A stretch of 64,000 nt of DNA from CAZSSM01 sp964609385 (lineage in GTDB: Bacteria; Planctomycetota; Planctomycetia; Isosphaerales; Isosphaeraceae). The notes beneath the pieces were generated by a model that worked only from the letters and a program-made list of their open reading frames with translations, did no database searches and was not told the DNA's origin. The stretch's first letter is position 1. Each line of letters begins with the position of its first letter. Made by a program: the position numbers and the translations under genes. Below, piece after piece: positions 1 through 8,777 of this stretch. The stretch spans positions 97,690 through 161,689 of the forward strand of contig CAZSSM010000003.1 of NCBI GenBank assembly GCA_964609385.1, read 5' to 3'.

Positions 1-1404
1 AGCCTGGTCTTCGTCGTCCCGGTCGCCGACGAGTCCGGCGAGCGGCTACTTCCTTCGGGGTTCCTCCACGATGTGCAGGAGTGCCTTGATTCGAGAGAGA
101 AGTCCGATCGAGAGCTGTTCGATTCTCAAAGCCACTCGCATCTGGACCCGATCGACCTTGGTCCGTTGACGCTTCGCCCGGTCGACGTGCGCGTCCGTGC
201 TGTACACCGAGCCTTGAGCACAGGTCGCCGAGGTGATCTCGGCCGGCTCGCGCGCTCGCCGGAACATCGCGAGGTACTCCGTGCGGCAGTCGATGCGTTG
301 AACGTCGCACACGCCCGCTCACGCGACGAACCGTTCGGTCTTCATGAGGGACAGATCATCGACCCGCTGGTGGCCAGCCGATTGGCGAGGACCCTCGGAC
401 ATGGCCCCCAAGCCTTCAGCCCCAGCCAGTTGGAAACGTACATCGATTGTCCGTTCAAGTTTTTCCTCAACTACGTGCTGCGGCTGGAACCGGATGATCG
501 GACCAGCGAGCTGGAGACCGACCCGGCCGCGTGGGGAAGTTTGGTCCACAAGATCCTGGAGAAGCTCGACGATGCGCACTTAGGACTGACCGAACTCGAT
601 GCCCGTTCGGAAGATCCCGCTGCGCTCCGTTCGCGGATCGCCGAGGCGATCGCCAGCGTCCTGGACTCGCGGAAGGAGACCGAACCGGCCGGCGCGATCG
701 CCCGGAGCCTCAAGCAGATCGAACGTTTGATGCTGAACCGAACCTTCGAGCATTACCTCCGCCAGTTCCTCGACTATCGAGCCAGCGACGGTCGAGACGC
801 GGTCTGCACCCACCGCGAACTGGCCTTCGGCCCTGAGCATGCCAAGTCGCGCGTTGTGTTGGGAGCCGACACCCAACGCTATGATCTGCAAGGGAAGATC
901 GATCGAATCGACCAGATTGGACTCGACGCTCCGACACCGGAACGGGTTGTCGGTGACGCGGACACCGAACTCGAAGAGGGGTCGGTCCGGTTCCGGGTGA
1001 TCGATTACAAGTCGGGCCGATCGCCGACGGGTAAGGACGTCTTGGGTGGGTCCAAACTCCAGCTCCCGCTTTACGCCTTGGCCTTCGAACGGATCGCCGG
1101 CCCGAACGGGTTCGGCCCGGTCGCCTTGTTGGACATGGGCTATTGGGAGCTTCGCGAACACGGGTTTCGAAAGTTCGATTCATCGGACTGGTCGGAGTTC
1201 CGCGACCGGCTGTTGCGGTATGTCGACGCGGTCGTCTCGTCGATGCGTGCCGGCGCGTTTGCCGTCGCGCCCCGATCCGAGGACTGCACGGCGACCTGCG
1301 ACTTTCGACGCGTCTGCCGGATCGGACAGGTCCGCCTCGCGAAGAAATCGTGGGACGAACGGCCGACGCTTGAGGCCGTGACCGAGGAGGGGCTCGCCCG
1401 ATGA
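1..1404 (+). CDS. AddB-like ATP-dependent nuclease subunit, C-terminal part (5' end outside window)
   Basis: The reading frame is open from base 1, so this is the C-terminal part (about 467 residues) of a longer protein; a GTG at 73 is not a convincing start. It carries a RecB-family PD-(D/E)XK nuclease domain: 'FSPSQLETYIDCPFKFF', then 'GKIDRID' and the catalytic 'RVIDYKSGR'. Four cysteines, one in 'YIDCPFKF' and three near the C-terminus (CTATC followed by VC, around 1285-1320), match the 4Fe-4S staple of AddB-type nucleases. In AddAB this subunit cuts the 5' strand and reads the regulatory hotspot during double-strand-break resection in the cytoplasm. The stop overlaps the ATG of the AddA-like helicase by four bases, indicating translational coupling. 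The AddB N-terminal helicase-like region cannot be checked, so a related RecB-like nuclease remains possible. Confidence 0.85.
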   Translation, partial: SLVFVVPVADESGERLLPSGFLHDVQECLDSREKSDRELFDSQSHSHLDPIDLGPLTLRPVDVRVRAVHRALSTGRRGDLGRLARSPEHREVLRAAVDALNVAHARSRDEPFGLHEGQIIDPLVASRLARTLGHGPQAFSPSQLETYIDCPFKFFLNYVLRLEPDDRTSELETDPAAWGSLVHKILEKLDDAHLGLTELDARSEDPAALRSRIAEAIASVLDSRKETEPAGAIARSLKQIERLMLNRTFEHYLRQFLDYRASDGRDAVCTHRELAFGPEHAKSRVVLGADTQRYDLQGKIDRIDQIGLDAPTPERVVGDADTELEEGSVRFRVIDYKSGRSPTGKDVLGGSKLQLPLYALAFERIAGPNGFGPVALLDMGYWELREHGFRKFDSSDWSEFRDRLLRYVDAVVSSMRAGAFAVAPRSEDCTATCDFRRVCRIGQVRLAKKSWDERPTLEAVTEEGLAR

Positions 1405-4400
1405 GAGCGATGCACCTCGAAGCGATCGACGCCGATGCGCCTGCGTCATCGCTGGATCCCACAGGGTCCGACCGGTCCCCCGGTCCGATCCTCTCAACGC
1501 AGCAGCGCGCGGCGGTCGAACATCAGTCTGGCGGCATCGCCCTGACGGCCGGGGCAGGCTGCGGCAAGACGACGGTGTTGACGAGTCGCTTTCTGGCCGA
1601 ACTGGCCGGAGACGCACCGCCGAGCCTGGAGCGGTTGGCCTCGCTGGTAGCCCTAACGTTCACCGATAAGGCCGCGCGGGAACTCCGGCTCCGTGTTCGT
1701 GCCGTCTGCCGGACGCACCTTCGAGCCGTATCGCCTGCTACGCCGACCACCGCCAAGACCGAAGAATCGAACGGTTCGATCCATCACCGGCATGGATTGA
1801 TTCCGGGACTCCTCGAAGATCCCGACGAAGATCCTTCGTCGGGTTCGCGTGCGCAGGCCCAACGTGCCTGGGAGCCGGTGCTCCGCGGTCTCGAGGCAGC
1901 GTCGATCGAGACATTCCATGCCTACTGTGCGCGGCTCCTCCGCCGGTTTGCCGTTGAGGCGGGCTTGGATCCGGAATTCCAGATCCTCGACCACGCGTTG
2001 GCCGCCTCGGTCCGTGATGCTGCGCTTCGGGCCTGTGTCCGTCGCTGGCTGGCCGAGGATCCAGGGCCCGACTCATCCGGACAAGCCCTTCGACACCTAG
2101 CCGTTGAGTACCGACTCGACGGCGTGATCTCCCAACTGCATGAGCTACTACGGCGCCGAGTTGACAGGGATCAACTCGACGTTTGGATCAAACGCCGACC
2201 CGACGAAATCCTCAAGGGCTGGTCTCGGGTCTTCGACCAAGAAGTACGCCCACCGTGCTGGTCGCAGGTTCGAGCGGCTGCCTCCGTCCTGCTATCGGTC
2301 ATCCAAGACGCCGAACCGACCACACCCAAGGCACGCGAGCGTCGACTCGGCCTCCTGGAACTACTCCCCGGTTGGCTTGATCCAGAGGTTATCCTCGAGG
2401 CCGACCATCCCCAACTCGTCGAAGTTCGAAGCCTGCTCAATCTCCAAGGGTCACGCGATGTCAATTGGCCCTCGCCAGCCTGCTTCGCCTCAGTCAAGCA
2501 GAGTTATCATGCCTTGAAAGGGACGATCGAAAAATATCAATCGTTAAGCATACATGATGAGGAATTGACGAGACGCTCGGCCGAACGGAGCCTCTGGCTG
2601 GCCCGTCTGCTCTTCGACGCGGTCCGAGAATACGAGAGGCGGAAGCAGAGCGCCGGCTGGCTCGATTACGACGACCTCCAAGACCGGCTCCTCGGGCTCC
2701 TCGAGAAGTCGCCGGCAGTCCGGGAACGGATCGAGAAGCCGCTGCGTCGTGTGCTGGTCGATGAGTTTCAGGACACCGACCCGATCCAAGCGCGGTTGCT
2801 GGAGCGTCTGGCCCCCCCCGATGCCCCCTCGGGTCGGCTCTTCCTGGTCGGCGACTTCAAGCAGTCGATCTATCGGTTTCGCGGCGCGCGTCCGCACCTG
2901 TTCCTCGGGTTTCGCGATCGGACCCCAGCCTCGGGTCGGCTCCCACTCTCGGGCAACTACCGGAGCGTCGGGCCGATCCTCGACTTCGCCAACACGCTCT
3001 TTCAAGGAGCCTTCGAGGTCGACGAACCGTTGACACCGACGCCCAGCACGCCCCATCAGGAACTCGATCACCACCTGGCAATCACGATGCTCTGGTCGCG
3101 TGATGAGCACGACGAGGTGCCCACCTTGGCGACGGAACGACGTCAGGTCGAGGCCCAGGTCTTGGCCGGCCATTTGGCGGCACGTCTTGAGGACGGCCTG
3201 ACGGTCCGTGACGGTCAACAGATCCGAACCGCGCACGCCGGCGACGTCGTCCTGCTCTTCCGAACGCTCAACGATGCGGCGCCTTACGAGCAGGCTCTGG
3301 CGGCCGTCGGGCTCGACTATCACGTCGTCGGAGGCGCAGCCTTCTATGCCCAGCAAGAGGTCCTTGACCTGATCAACGCCCTGAGCGTCCTGGAAGACCC
3401 GCTCGACGCGCTTGCGTTGGCGGCAACGCTCCGGAGCCCGATGTTTGGTGTCAGCGACCTCGGTCTCTTTTGGTTGGCACAGACCGGTCTGCCTGAGCCA
3501 CCAACGGTCTCCCTAGAGGCTCAGTCGATCGAGGAGATCGCTCCAGAGATATCAGGCGATTTGGAGTCAAGCAGTCCAGACCTCCGCGCCGGCTTCGAGG
3601 CCGATCCATCGGATTGGCCCGATGCATTGCCCGAGGACGACCGGGCCCGTCTGATCCGGGCACGACGCTTGATCACGCGCTGGCGGCTGAACAAGGATCG
3701 CCTGACGATCGCCGAGACCTTGGAGCAGGTCCTCGACGAGTCGGGCTACGAACTGGCCCTGATGGCGGAGTTCCTGGCCGATCGCAAACGGGCCAACGCG
3801 CGGAAACTGGTCCGTCTGGCACGACGGTTCGATCAGACCGGCGGGTTCAGCCTGGCCGACTTTGTGGCGAGGCTCCGCGCCGATGCACGGACCCCGCCCC
3901 GCGAGGATCAGGCGGCCACCACCGACGAGGCCGGTCGGGCCGTCCGGCTCATGACCGTCCACCAGGCCAAGGGCCTGGAATTCCCGATCGTCGTGGTCGT
4001 CGACGTGAACCGGGACAACGGCCCGGCTCGCGAATCGGTCGCGCTGCACGATCGGCTCGGGCTGGTCCTCAAGGAGAGCCACGACGATCGTCTCCGCTTC
4101 CATGCTTTGTCCCAAGACGATCGGGGCGGCGCCAAGCGATTGTCGAAGTCACCAACACTGCTGGGTTGGTCGTGCTATCGGACCCTGGAGGATTCCGAAG
4201 ACCGGGCCGAAGCACGTCGCCTCTTCTATGTCGCGGTCACTCGAGCCCGCGACCACCTGATCCTCTCGGCCTGTCTGGATCCGGAACGGCCACCATCGAA
4301 GTGCTCGACCGCCCTCGACCTCCTGGCCGAGCGGTTTGACCTGGCCAACGGTCGCTCCCGGCTCGAACCACCCGAAGGCTCACGAACGCCACGCGTCTCG

Positions 4401-5189
4401 GTGGTTCAGGGGGCCTTGTCCACCTCAGCGCTGCGCGGATCGTCGACGTCGAAAGCTCAAACCAGGAGGACGAAAGGGCGGGGAGCCCGGACGCTACAGG
4501 TGGCCTCGATGCTTTCCCAAGTGCTCGACGAGGCGGAAGCGCGTTGGCCTACGGGGGCCTCGGAAGATCCGAACGAATCTTCCAAGGGCGTGGGGCGCGC
4601 AACACGACTCGTGCTCGACCCGGCTCACGGGCTGACTGAGCCGATCCGACGGGCTGACGCCTTGATCCGCGCGGTGCTCTCCGACCCGGATTTCGTCGGC
4701 GCACCCACTTCCGAGACGCTCGCAGAGGTCTTGAACCGCCTCGGCGCGGCCCAAGGTGCCGCTGCTCCGCGTCGACTCCGGGTGCGGATTGAAGCGATGC
4801 TTGGTCCACTCTTCCTTGAAATGCTCGGGCCGGCCTTGGCTGGGGCTCGACAAATCGAGCCCGGATTTGCCTGGGCATCGACTTGGACGGTTCAAGGCCA
4901 TAAGCGGATCGTCGAGACGAAGACGGACCTAGCTTGGCTCGACGACGAGGCCGGCGCCTGGCATTGGCTGTTCGTCCGGCCCGAATCGACTGCGGACGCG
5001 TTAGGACAGGTCCGCCTTGGGATCGCTCAGCGCAGGGCGCGGGCTCTTGTATCAAGACACGTTGACCGCCTGGTATTCTGGGAGCTGATTCATCACTCCA
5101 ACCACCGAGCCGACTGGCGACGCGTGACGCCGCCCGACTGGTCCGACGAGGATTTGGATCGTATCATCGGGAGTATTGTCCAAGGCTGA
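1401..5189 (+). CDS. AddA-like UvrD/Rep superfamily 1A helicase (double-strand-break repair)
   Basis: This 1,262-residue SF1 helicase should act with the upstream AddB-like nuclease to unwind and resect DNA ends. Visible motifs are Walker A 'TAGAGCGKTT' (about residues 49-58), motif Ia 'ALTFTDKAARELRLRVR', 'WLDYDDLQDRLL', Walker B 'VLVDEFQDTDP' (about 450), 'LVGDFKQSIYRFRGA', 'LSGNYRS', 'MTVHQAKGLEFPIVVV' (about 850) and 'RRLFYVAVTRARDHLI' (about 940). The start codon sits in an ATGA overlap with the preceding stop. AddA usually ends in a second RecB-type nuclease domain with a D-x-K core. In the last 120 residues I see a similarly placed block (around 'GHKRIVETKTDLAWLDD') but no clear D-Y-K core, so the nuclease seems degenerate. 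Length fits AddA. The helicase call is firm; the AddA name rests mainly on the gene pair. Confidence 0.88.
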   Translation: MRAMHLEAIDADAPASSLDPTGSDRSPGPILSTQQRAAVEHQSGGIALTAGAGCGKTTVLTSRFLAELAGDAPPSLERLASLVALTFTDKAARELRLRVRAVCRTHLRAVSPATPTTAKTEESNGSIHHRHGLIPGLLEDPDEDPSSGSRAQAQRAWEPVLRGLEAASIETFHAYCARLLRRFAVEAGLDPEFQILDHALAASVRDAALRACVRRWLAEDPGPDSSGQALRHLAVEYRLDGVISQLHELLRRRVDRDQLDVWIKRRPDEILKGWSRVFDQEVRPPCWSQVRAAASVLLSVIQDAEPTTPKARERRLGLLELLPGWLDPEVILEADHPQLVEVRSLLNLQGSRDVNWPSPACFASVKQSYHALKGTIEKYQSLSIHDEELTRRSAERSLWLARLLFDAVREYERRKQSAGWLDYDDLQDRLLGLLEKSPAVRERIEKPLRRVLVDEFQDTDPIQARLLERLAPPDAPSGRLFLVGDFKQSIYRFRGARPHLFLGFRDRTPASGRLPLSGNYRSVGPILDFANTLFQGAFEVDEPLTPTPSTPHQELDHHLAITMLWSRDEHDEVPTLATERRQVEAQVLAGHLAARLEDGLTVRDGQQIRTAHAGDVVLLFRTLNDAAPYEQALAAVGLDYHVVGGAAFYAQQEVLDLINALSVLEDPLDALALAATLRSPMFGVSDLGLFWLAQTGLPEPPTVSLEAQSIEEIAPEISGDLESSSPDLRAGFEADPSDWPDALPEDDRARLIRARRLITRWRLNKDRLTIAETLEQVLDESGYELALMAEFLADRKRANARKLVRLARRFDQTGGFSLADFVARLRADARTPPREDQAATTDEAGRAVRLMTVHQAKGLEFPIVVVVDVNRDNGPARESVALHDRLGLVLKESHDDRLRFHALSQDDRGGAKRLSKSPTLLGWSCYRTLEDSEDRAEARRLFYVAVTRARDHLILSACLDPERPPSKCSTALDLLAERFDLANGRSRLEPPEGSRTPRVSVVQGALSTSALRGSSTSKAQTRRTKGRGARTLQVASMLSQVLDEAEARWPTGASEDPNESSKGVGRATRLVLDPAHGLTEPIRRADALIRAVLSDPDFVGAPTSETLAEVLNRLGAAQGAAAPRRLRVRIEAMLGPLFLEMLGPALAGARQIEPGFAWASTWTVQGHKRIVETKTDLAWLDDEAGAWHWLFVRPESTADALGQVRLGIAQRRARALVSRHVDRLVFWELIHHSNHRADWRRVTPPDWSDEDLDRIIGSIVQG

Positions 5190-5215
5190 CGCACTTCCCC
5201 GGAGAGTCTCGCTCG

Positions 5216-6478
5216 ATGAGTCCCATGGGTCCGTTCCGATCTGTGCTCGATCTCGCCGTCGCGGTGAGCTATCTGGTCGGGCTGTTCACCTGCGTGGGCC
5301 TGATCCAATTCCGGCGCGCCCGACTCCCCCGCGACGTCAAAGGGCCGGAGGATGATGTCGCTCAGAGAAATAGCATTTCTCAAAATAATATACGATGTCG
5401 TCTTGGTATTTTTGATTTGAGCATAGCCGGCGGGATGGCTTTCATGGCCGGCTTGTTGTTCGCCTCGATAATCCCATCGGCAAACCCGATTAACATTTTT
5501 GGTTTCCTGCACGTGATTTATCTAAACCTGGTGATCGTGGTTCCGGCCTTAGGACTGAGTCTCCTGGTCGCCGATCGTTTCCGGTCGGGTCGACTCCTCA
5601 ACACCTCGTCACGAGGGCTGTCAGTGCTGGGGTTGGCGGCCTTTGGGGTAGGCATCTACGCGACGCTCATCGAGCCATATCGGTTGCGGGTCGAATCGGC
5701 GCAGATGCCGATCCCGACCGAGCGGGCTGGCGACGATCCGATCCGGATCGCGATCTTAGCCGACCTCCAGACCGATCGGATCGGGACGTACGAGCAGCAC
5801 GCCATCGCGACCCTCATGGAACAGCGGCCCGACCTGATCCTGATCACTGGCGATATGCTTCAAGGTTGGGACGTGCTGAGGAACGAACTCGAAGCGCTTC
5901 GACTCCTGTTGTCCGAATTGGACGCACCGGGCGGGGTCTATCTGGTGCAGGGAGATACGGACCGGGGATGCGCCGAGAAGAATCATCCACCAACCGATCA
6001 AGGGTACCGCGCTTATTTGGAATCGCTTGTCGTGGGGACTCAGGTCCGCGTCCTCTATAACGAGGTTGTTACGACACAGGTCTGCGATCGCTCCTTTCGG
6101 ATCGGCGGGGTCGGATTGGACTTTCAGTCGGAGAATGCGCGGAGTCGAGTGATCGAACCGCTCACCGCTGTAACGGATCCCGAAGAAATCTGCCTCTTGA
6201 TGACGCATCGGCCCGATGTCGTCTTTCTACTGCCCGACTCCTCGCGGGTCGACCTCGTCGTGGCCGGTCACACTCATGGGGGCCAGGTGGTTGTACCGGG
6301 TTACGGTCCGCCGATCACGCTCTCGAACGTCCCTCGCTCGGTCGCCGCTGGGGGACTCCACAAGATCGGGGGCAACCTCATCTACGTCAGTCGAGGCGTC
6401 GGCCACGAGCGCGGACAGGCCCCTCGGATTCGGTTCCTCTGCCCGCCCGAAATCAGCATCATCACGCTCCATGATTGA
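5216..6478 (+). CDS. membrane-anchored metallophosphoesterase (calcineurin-like, variant metal site)
   Basis: This 420-residue protein has about four hydrophobic segments in residues 10-160, then a calcineurin-like phosphoesterase domain. Seen motifs are 'ILADLQTD' (site I), 'ITGDMLQG' (site II), 'YLVQGDTDRG' (site III), 'LLMTHRPD' (site IV) and 'VVAGHTHGGQ' (site V). The usual site I is D-x-H and site III is G-N-H; here they read D-L-Q and G-D-T. Two normal metal or catalytic positions are therefore changed, while the later His motifs are intact. The start has GGAGAG about nine bases upstream. It follows the AddA-like gene by 26 bases and could be cotranscribed, with no obvious functional link. 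YkuE-like lipid phosphoesterases are the nearest familiar architecture; the substrate is unknown. Confidence 0.75.
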   Translation: MSPMGPFRSVLDLAVAVSYLVGLFTCVGLIQFRRARLPRDVKGPEDDVAQRNSISQNNIRCRLGIFDLSIAGGMAFMAGLLFASIIPSANPINIFGFLHVIYLNLVIVVPALGLSLLVADRFRSGRLLNTSSRGLSVLGLAAFGVGIYATLIEPYRLRVESAQMPIPTERAGDDPIRIAILADLQTDRIGTYEQHAIATLMEQRPDLILITGDMLQGWDVLRNELEALRLLLSELDAPGGVYLVQGDTDRGCAEKNHPPTDQGYRAYLESLVVGTQVRVLYNEVVTTQVCDRSFRIGGVGLDFQSENARSRVIEPLTAVTDPEEICLLMTHRPDVVFLLPDSSRVDLVVAGHTHGGQVVVPGYGPPITLSNVPRSVAAGGLHKIGGNLIYVSRGVGHERGQAPRIRFLCPPEISIITLHD

Positions 6479-6500
6479 TCCCTCAGAGGAGTTCCCGCTC

Positions 6501-7397
6501 ATGCTCACCCAACTCAGCGTGCTGATACTTATTGCTGCGATCGATAACGATGAGAGATCCCGCGAACTTGTGCTGGTCGCTGGAGTTGACGACTCTTTGG
6601 AGATCCGAGACCACCAAGGACAACTCAAGCTCAAGGTTCATCAACCGGAGGCCGGGCGACCCTACATCCATCCGATCGCCGCGCCCGACGGTCTCGGGGT
6701 CTTGACCCAGTTTAGCCCCGGCCACCACCCGCATCAGACCGGGCTCTACTTTGGGTTTTTGAAGGTCGAAGGGCGTGACTACTTCCACAACCGCGGTGAG
6801 GACTACGTCTGCCGGGTTGGATCACCCGAAGTCGAATTGCTATCACCCAATCAGGTCCGTTGGAGCGCCCGCTACGATTGGCTCGACGAGACGTGTGCGC
6901 CGCTCTTGCATACCCGACAAGATGGCGTTTACAACGATCACTCATCATATGGGCTCTTGGACCTGACTTGGACGGCCGAGTCGACTCGTGACGTCACGTT
7001 CGGCGAGCATCCCTATGGCGGCCTGTTCCTCCGGATGCCCTGGTCGGCCGAGTCCGGCGGCGCGTCGATCGACTCGGAAGGGCATGAGGGGGCCATGACC
7101 GAGGGGGCTCGGGCACGTTGGGTCGAGGTGGGCGTCCCGATCACTGGTCGTCGTCCGACGCCTGAAGACTGGGGCCGAATCGCCATCCTCGACCATCCCG
7201 GGAACCCGCGACACCCGACCCCTTGGCGGGTCGACGGTCAGCTCGGAGTCGGCCCCGCGCCCAGTCGATTGGGGACTTGGAGCCTTCCCGAAAGCGAAAA
7301 GGTCACCTTCCGCTACCGACTGGTCATCAGCACCGGCCCGCACGACCCGGACCGAATCGAGCAGGCCTATCGTGCCTTTACTGAGGATCCTCGCTGA
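6501..7397 (+). CDS. DUF6807 (PmoA-family annotation) protein
   Basis: This 298-residue protein carries the DUF6807 pattern common in planctomycetes: an N-terminal hydrophobic stretch ('LTQLSVLILIAAI'), then 'RPYIHPIAAPDG', 'FSPGHHPHQTGLYFGF', 'LLDLTWTAES' and 'GGLFLRMPW'. The family is often labelled 'methane oxygenase PmoA' in databases, but it is unrelated to particulate methane monooxygenase subunits; family members are generally found near sugar and sulfatase genes and probably handle carbohydrate. I chose ATG 6501 because AGAGGAG lies about ten bases upstream; an earlier in-frame ATG at 6471 overlaps the preceding stop. The N-terminus is a weak signal-peptide candidate. The biochemical role is unknown. 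Confidence 0.75.
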   Translation: MLTQLSVLILIAAIDNDERSRELVLVAGVDDSLEIRDHQGQLKLKVHQPEAGRPYIHPIAAPDGLGVLTQFSPGHHPHQTGLYFGFLKVEGRDYFHNRGEDYVCRVGSPEVELLSPNQVRWSARYDWLDETCAPLLHTRQDGVYNDHSSYGLLDLTWTAESTRDVTFGEHPYGGLFLRMPWSAESGGASIDSEGHEGAMTEGARARWVEVGVPITGRRPTPEDWGRIAILDHPGNPRHPTPWRVDGQLGVGPAPSRLGTWSLPESEKVTFRYRLVISTGPHDPDRIEQAYRAFTEDPR

Positions 7398-7472
7398 TCA
7401 GGATGAACGAGGAATCGGTGGTGGCCGACGAGTCCGTCCGCCCTTTAGGTCCGGTCGTCGGCTCGCAAGGGA

Positions 7473-8435
7473 TCAAACGGTTCGATCGGCATATTGTTGA
7501 AAATCCTTTCTTTGAGGGAATTTGGGCCCATTGCCACCGGCCAGGAATAAGGCCCCATCCCACTGCTCCTCGACAGACTGGCCACCCTGATCCACGTAGA
7601 CCCTCACGAGGACCCCGTTCATAGAGACCCCTGCGTTCCGCAGGATCGTCATCGAGTTCTTCAATTGGTCGGCCGAGGGCTGATAGTGTCCGCTGAAATT
7701 GGTGATCCCCCGGAGGATGCCGTTTCGGATCGAGATCGTCCCGGAACAGAGGACGTCGTTCCCGGCGCAGAGGCTGGAGTGGTTGACGTACCGGCCTCGA
7801 CTCGCGTTGTCGCCCATATCGCTCGGAGACGAGACAAACAGATTGGCGTAGACGTCCATGGCAAAGATATATGGGTCGCCGGAATCCAGATCATAATCGA
7901 CCGTCTGGCAGGTGCAGTTCACATCGCTACCGTCTCGCATCCAGATGAGGCTGCCATCGAGTTGCACATCGACCATGTAGCGAAGCCTCTGAGCTTTGCT
8001 CAAGTAAATGACATTTTGGGTTCGCTGACCCGGCCCTCTCATCCGACGGTCCACCTCGCGGAACTGCTCCAAGCTCAGGTCCTTGAACTGGACCTGCTGC
8101 CCATTGCGCCTTGGGAAGAAGTTGGTTCCTTTCGAATGCATGGCTGATGCGCTCGGGGGCAGGCGATCGACGTTCGGCCCGCGATACGCCCCGCGGGCTT
8201 TCCGCTCGTGATAGAGGGCCCCCTCATGGGCATAGGTCCCCGCGAGCGCTTTCGGATTGGAACCGAAGTTCACGAAATTCCGCTTCCGCTCCTCGAACCG
8301 GAGAAGGGGTTCGTAGATGCAGTTATACTGGATCAGTTCCCGGTCGGCTGCATCTCGGAGGCATCCCACGATGATCTGCGGGCGGGGACGTGGCTGAGGA
8401 TCCGGTCCTTCTTGTCCCGGATGTACTTCTCGCAC
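7473..8435 (-). CDS. IQM-like domain protein, C-terminal part (probably frameshifted from the next entry)
   Basis: This frame has no good start at 8435. The protein-like sequence begins around 8390 and continues the upstream small frame (8333-8632), as if one base were gained or lost near the GTCCCCGCCCGC run at about 8375-8390. Read together they give roughly 386 residues. The C-terminal half has 'YVNHSSLCAG', 'SGTISIRNGILRGI' and 'NFSGHYQPSADQL'. This is the same block (HSSFLAG, then AG.i.v..G.l, then SGHY.P) that I know from plant IQM calmodulin-binding proteins and from many uncharacterised bacterial and fungal proteins, some toxin-like. The middle part, 'YHERKARGAYRG' to 'VIYLSKAQRLRYMV', is also typical of a compact enzyme-like domain. 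No signal peptide is visible. Function unknown; the domain resemblance is from memory. Confidence 0.6.
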   Translation of the reverse strand: MREVHPGQEGPDPQPRPRPQIIVGCLRDAADRELIQYNCIYEPLLRFEERKRNFVNFGSNPKALAGTYAHEGALYHERKARGAYRGPNVDRLPPSASAMHSKGTNFFPRRNGQQVQFKDLSLEQFREVDRRMRGPGQRTQNVIYLSKAQRLRYMVDVQLDGSLIWMRDGSDVNCTCQTVDYDLDSGDPYIFAMDVYANLFVSSPSDMGDNASRGRYVNHSSLCAGNDVLCSGTISIRNGILRGITNFSGHYQPSADQLKNSMTILRNAGVSMNGVLVRVYVDQGGQSVEEQWDGALFLAGGNGPKFPQRKDFQQYADRTV

Positions 8436-8632
8436 GCTTTGCGGAGTTCATAGGCCAGGGAACCCTCGACATCGTCCTGGTAGTCGGGGCGTCTCCGCGT
8501 TATGTATGCGTCTAGGATCGTGGCGATCTCCTCGATCGTGCTGCCGAGTTGCCCCCACTTCCGTGTTGCGTCTTTCCTGATGTCGCGGCGGAATTGATCT
8601 CCCGTGGGCAGCCCTCGCATGTAATATGCCAT
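8333..8632 (-). CDS. N-terminal part of the frameshifted IQM-like domain protein
   Basis: This 99-residue frame starts at ATG 8632 ('MAYYMRGLPTGDQFRRD') with AAGGA about eight bases upstream, the best initiation signal in this region. It is helical and charged ('TIEEIATILDAYITRRRPDY', 'ELRKACEKYIRDKKDRIL') and then runs into a low-quality tail ('HVPARRSSWDASEMQPTGN') before its stop. At the point where it loses protein character, the frame one base away gains it, which is the mark of a frameshift. It may be a true inactivating mutation, a sequencing error or, less likely, two overlapping genes. The perfect hairpin at 8682-8719 lies just upstream and separates this gene from the PEP-CTERM gene. 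Confidence 0.6.
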   Translation of the reverse strand: MAYYMRGLPTGDQFRRDIRKDATRKWGQLGSTIEEIATILDAYITRRRPDYQDDVEGSLAYELRKACEKYIRDKKDRILSHVPARRSSWDASEMQPTGN

Positions 8633-8681
8633 GGCGCGTTCCTTTGTACGGATTGTGCGATCGTGGATTCGGCGAAGATGT

Positions 8682-8719
8682 CGGGCCGATCGCGACACTC
8701 TCGGATCGCGATCGGCCCG
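8682..8719 (-). terminator. perfect 14-bp hairpin downstream of the PEP-CTERM gene
   Basis: The arms CGGGCCGATCGCGA (8682-8695) and TCGCGATCGGCCCG (8706-8719) are exact reverse complements around a ten-base loop. It lies after the 3' end of the minus-strand PEP-CTERM gene (stop at 8778) and before the start of the next minus-strand gene (8632). A role as transcription terminator is inferred. There is no long U-tract, so it could instead be an mRNA-stabilising structure. Confidence 0.55.
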
Positions 8720-8777
8720 TCGCAGTGGAGATGGTCGCCCGTCTCACGGACCCGCCAGGGCACTCAAGAAATTCATA

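Noticed and set aside
7424..7462. Terminator between the DUF6807 gene and the convergent IQM-like gene
   Set aside because: An 8-bp inverted repeat (GCCGACGA/TCGTCGGC) exists, but the loop is 23 bases and no T-tract follows.
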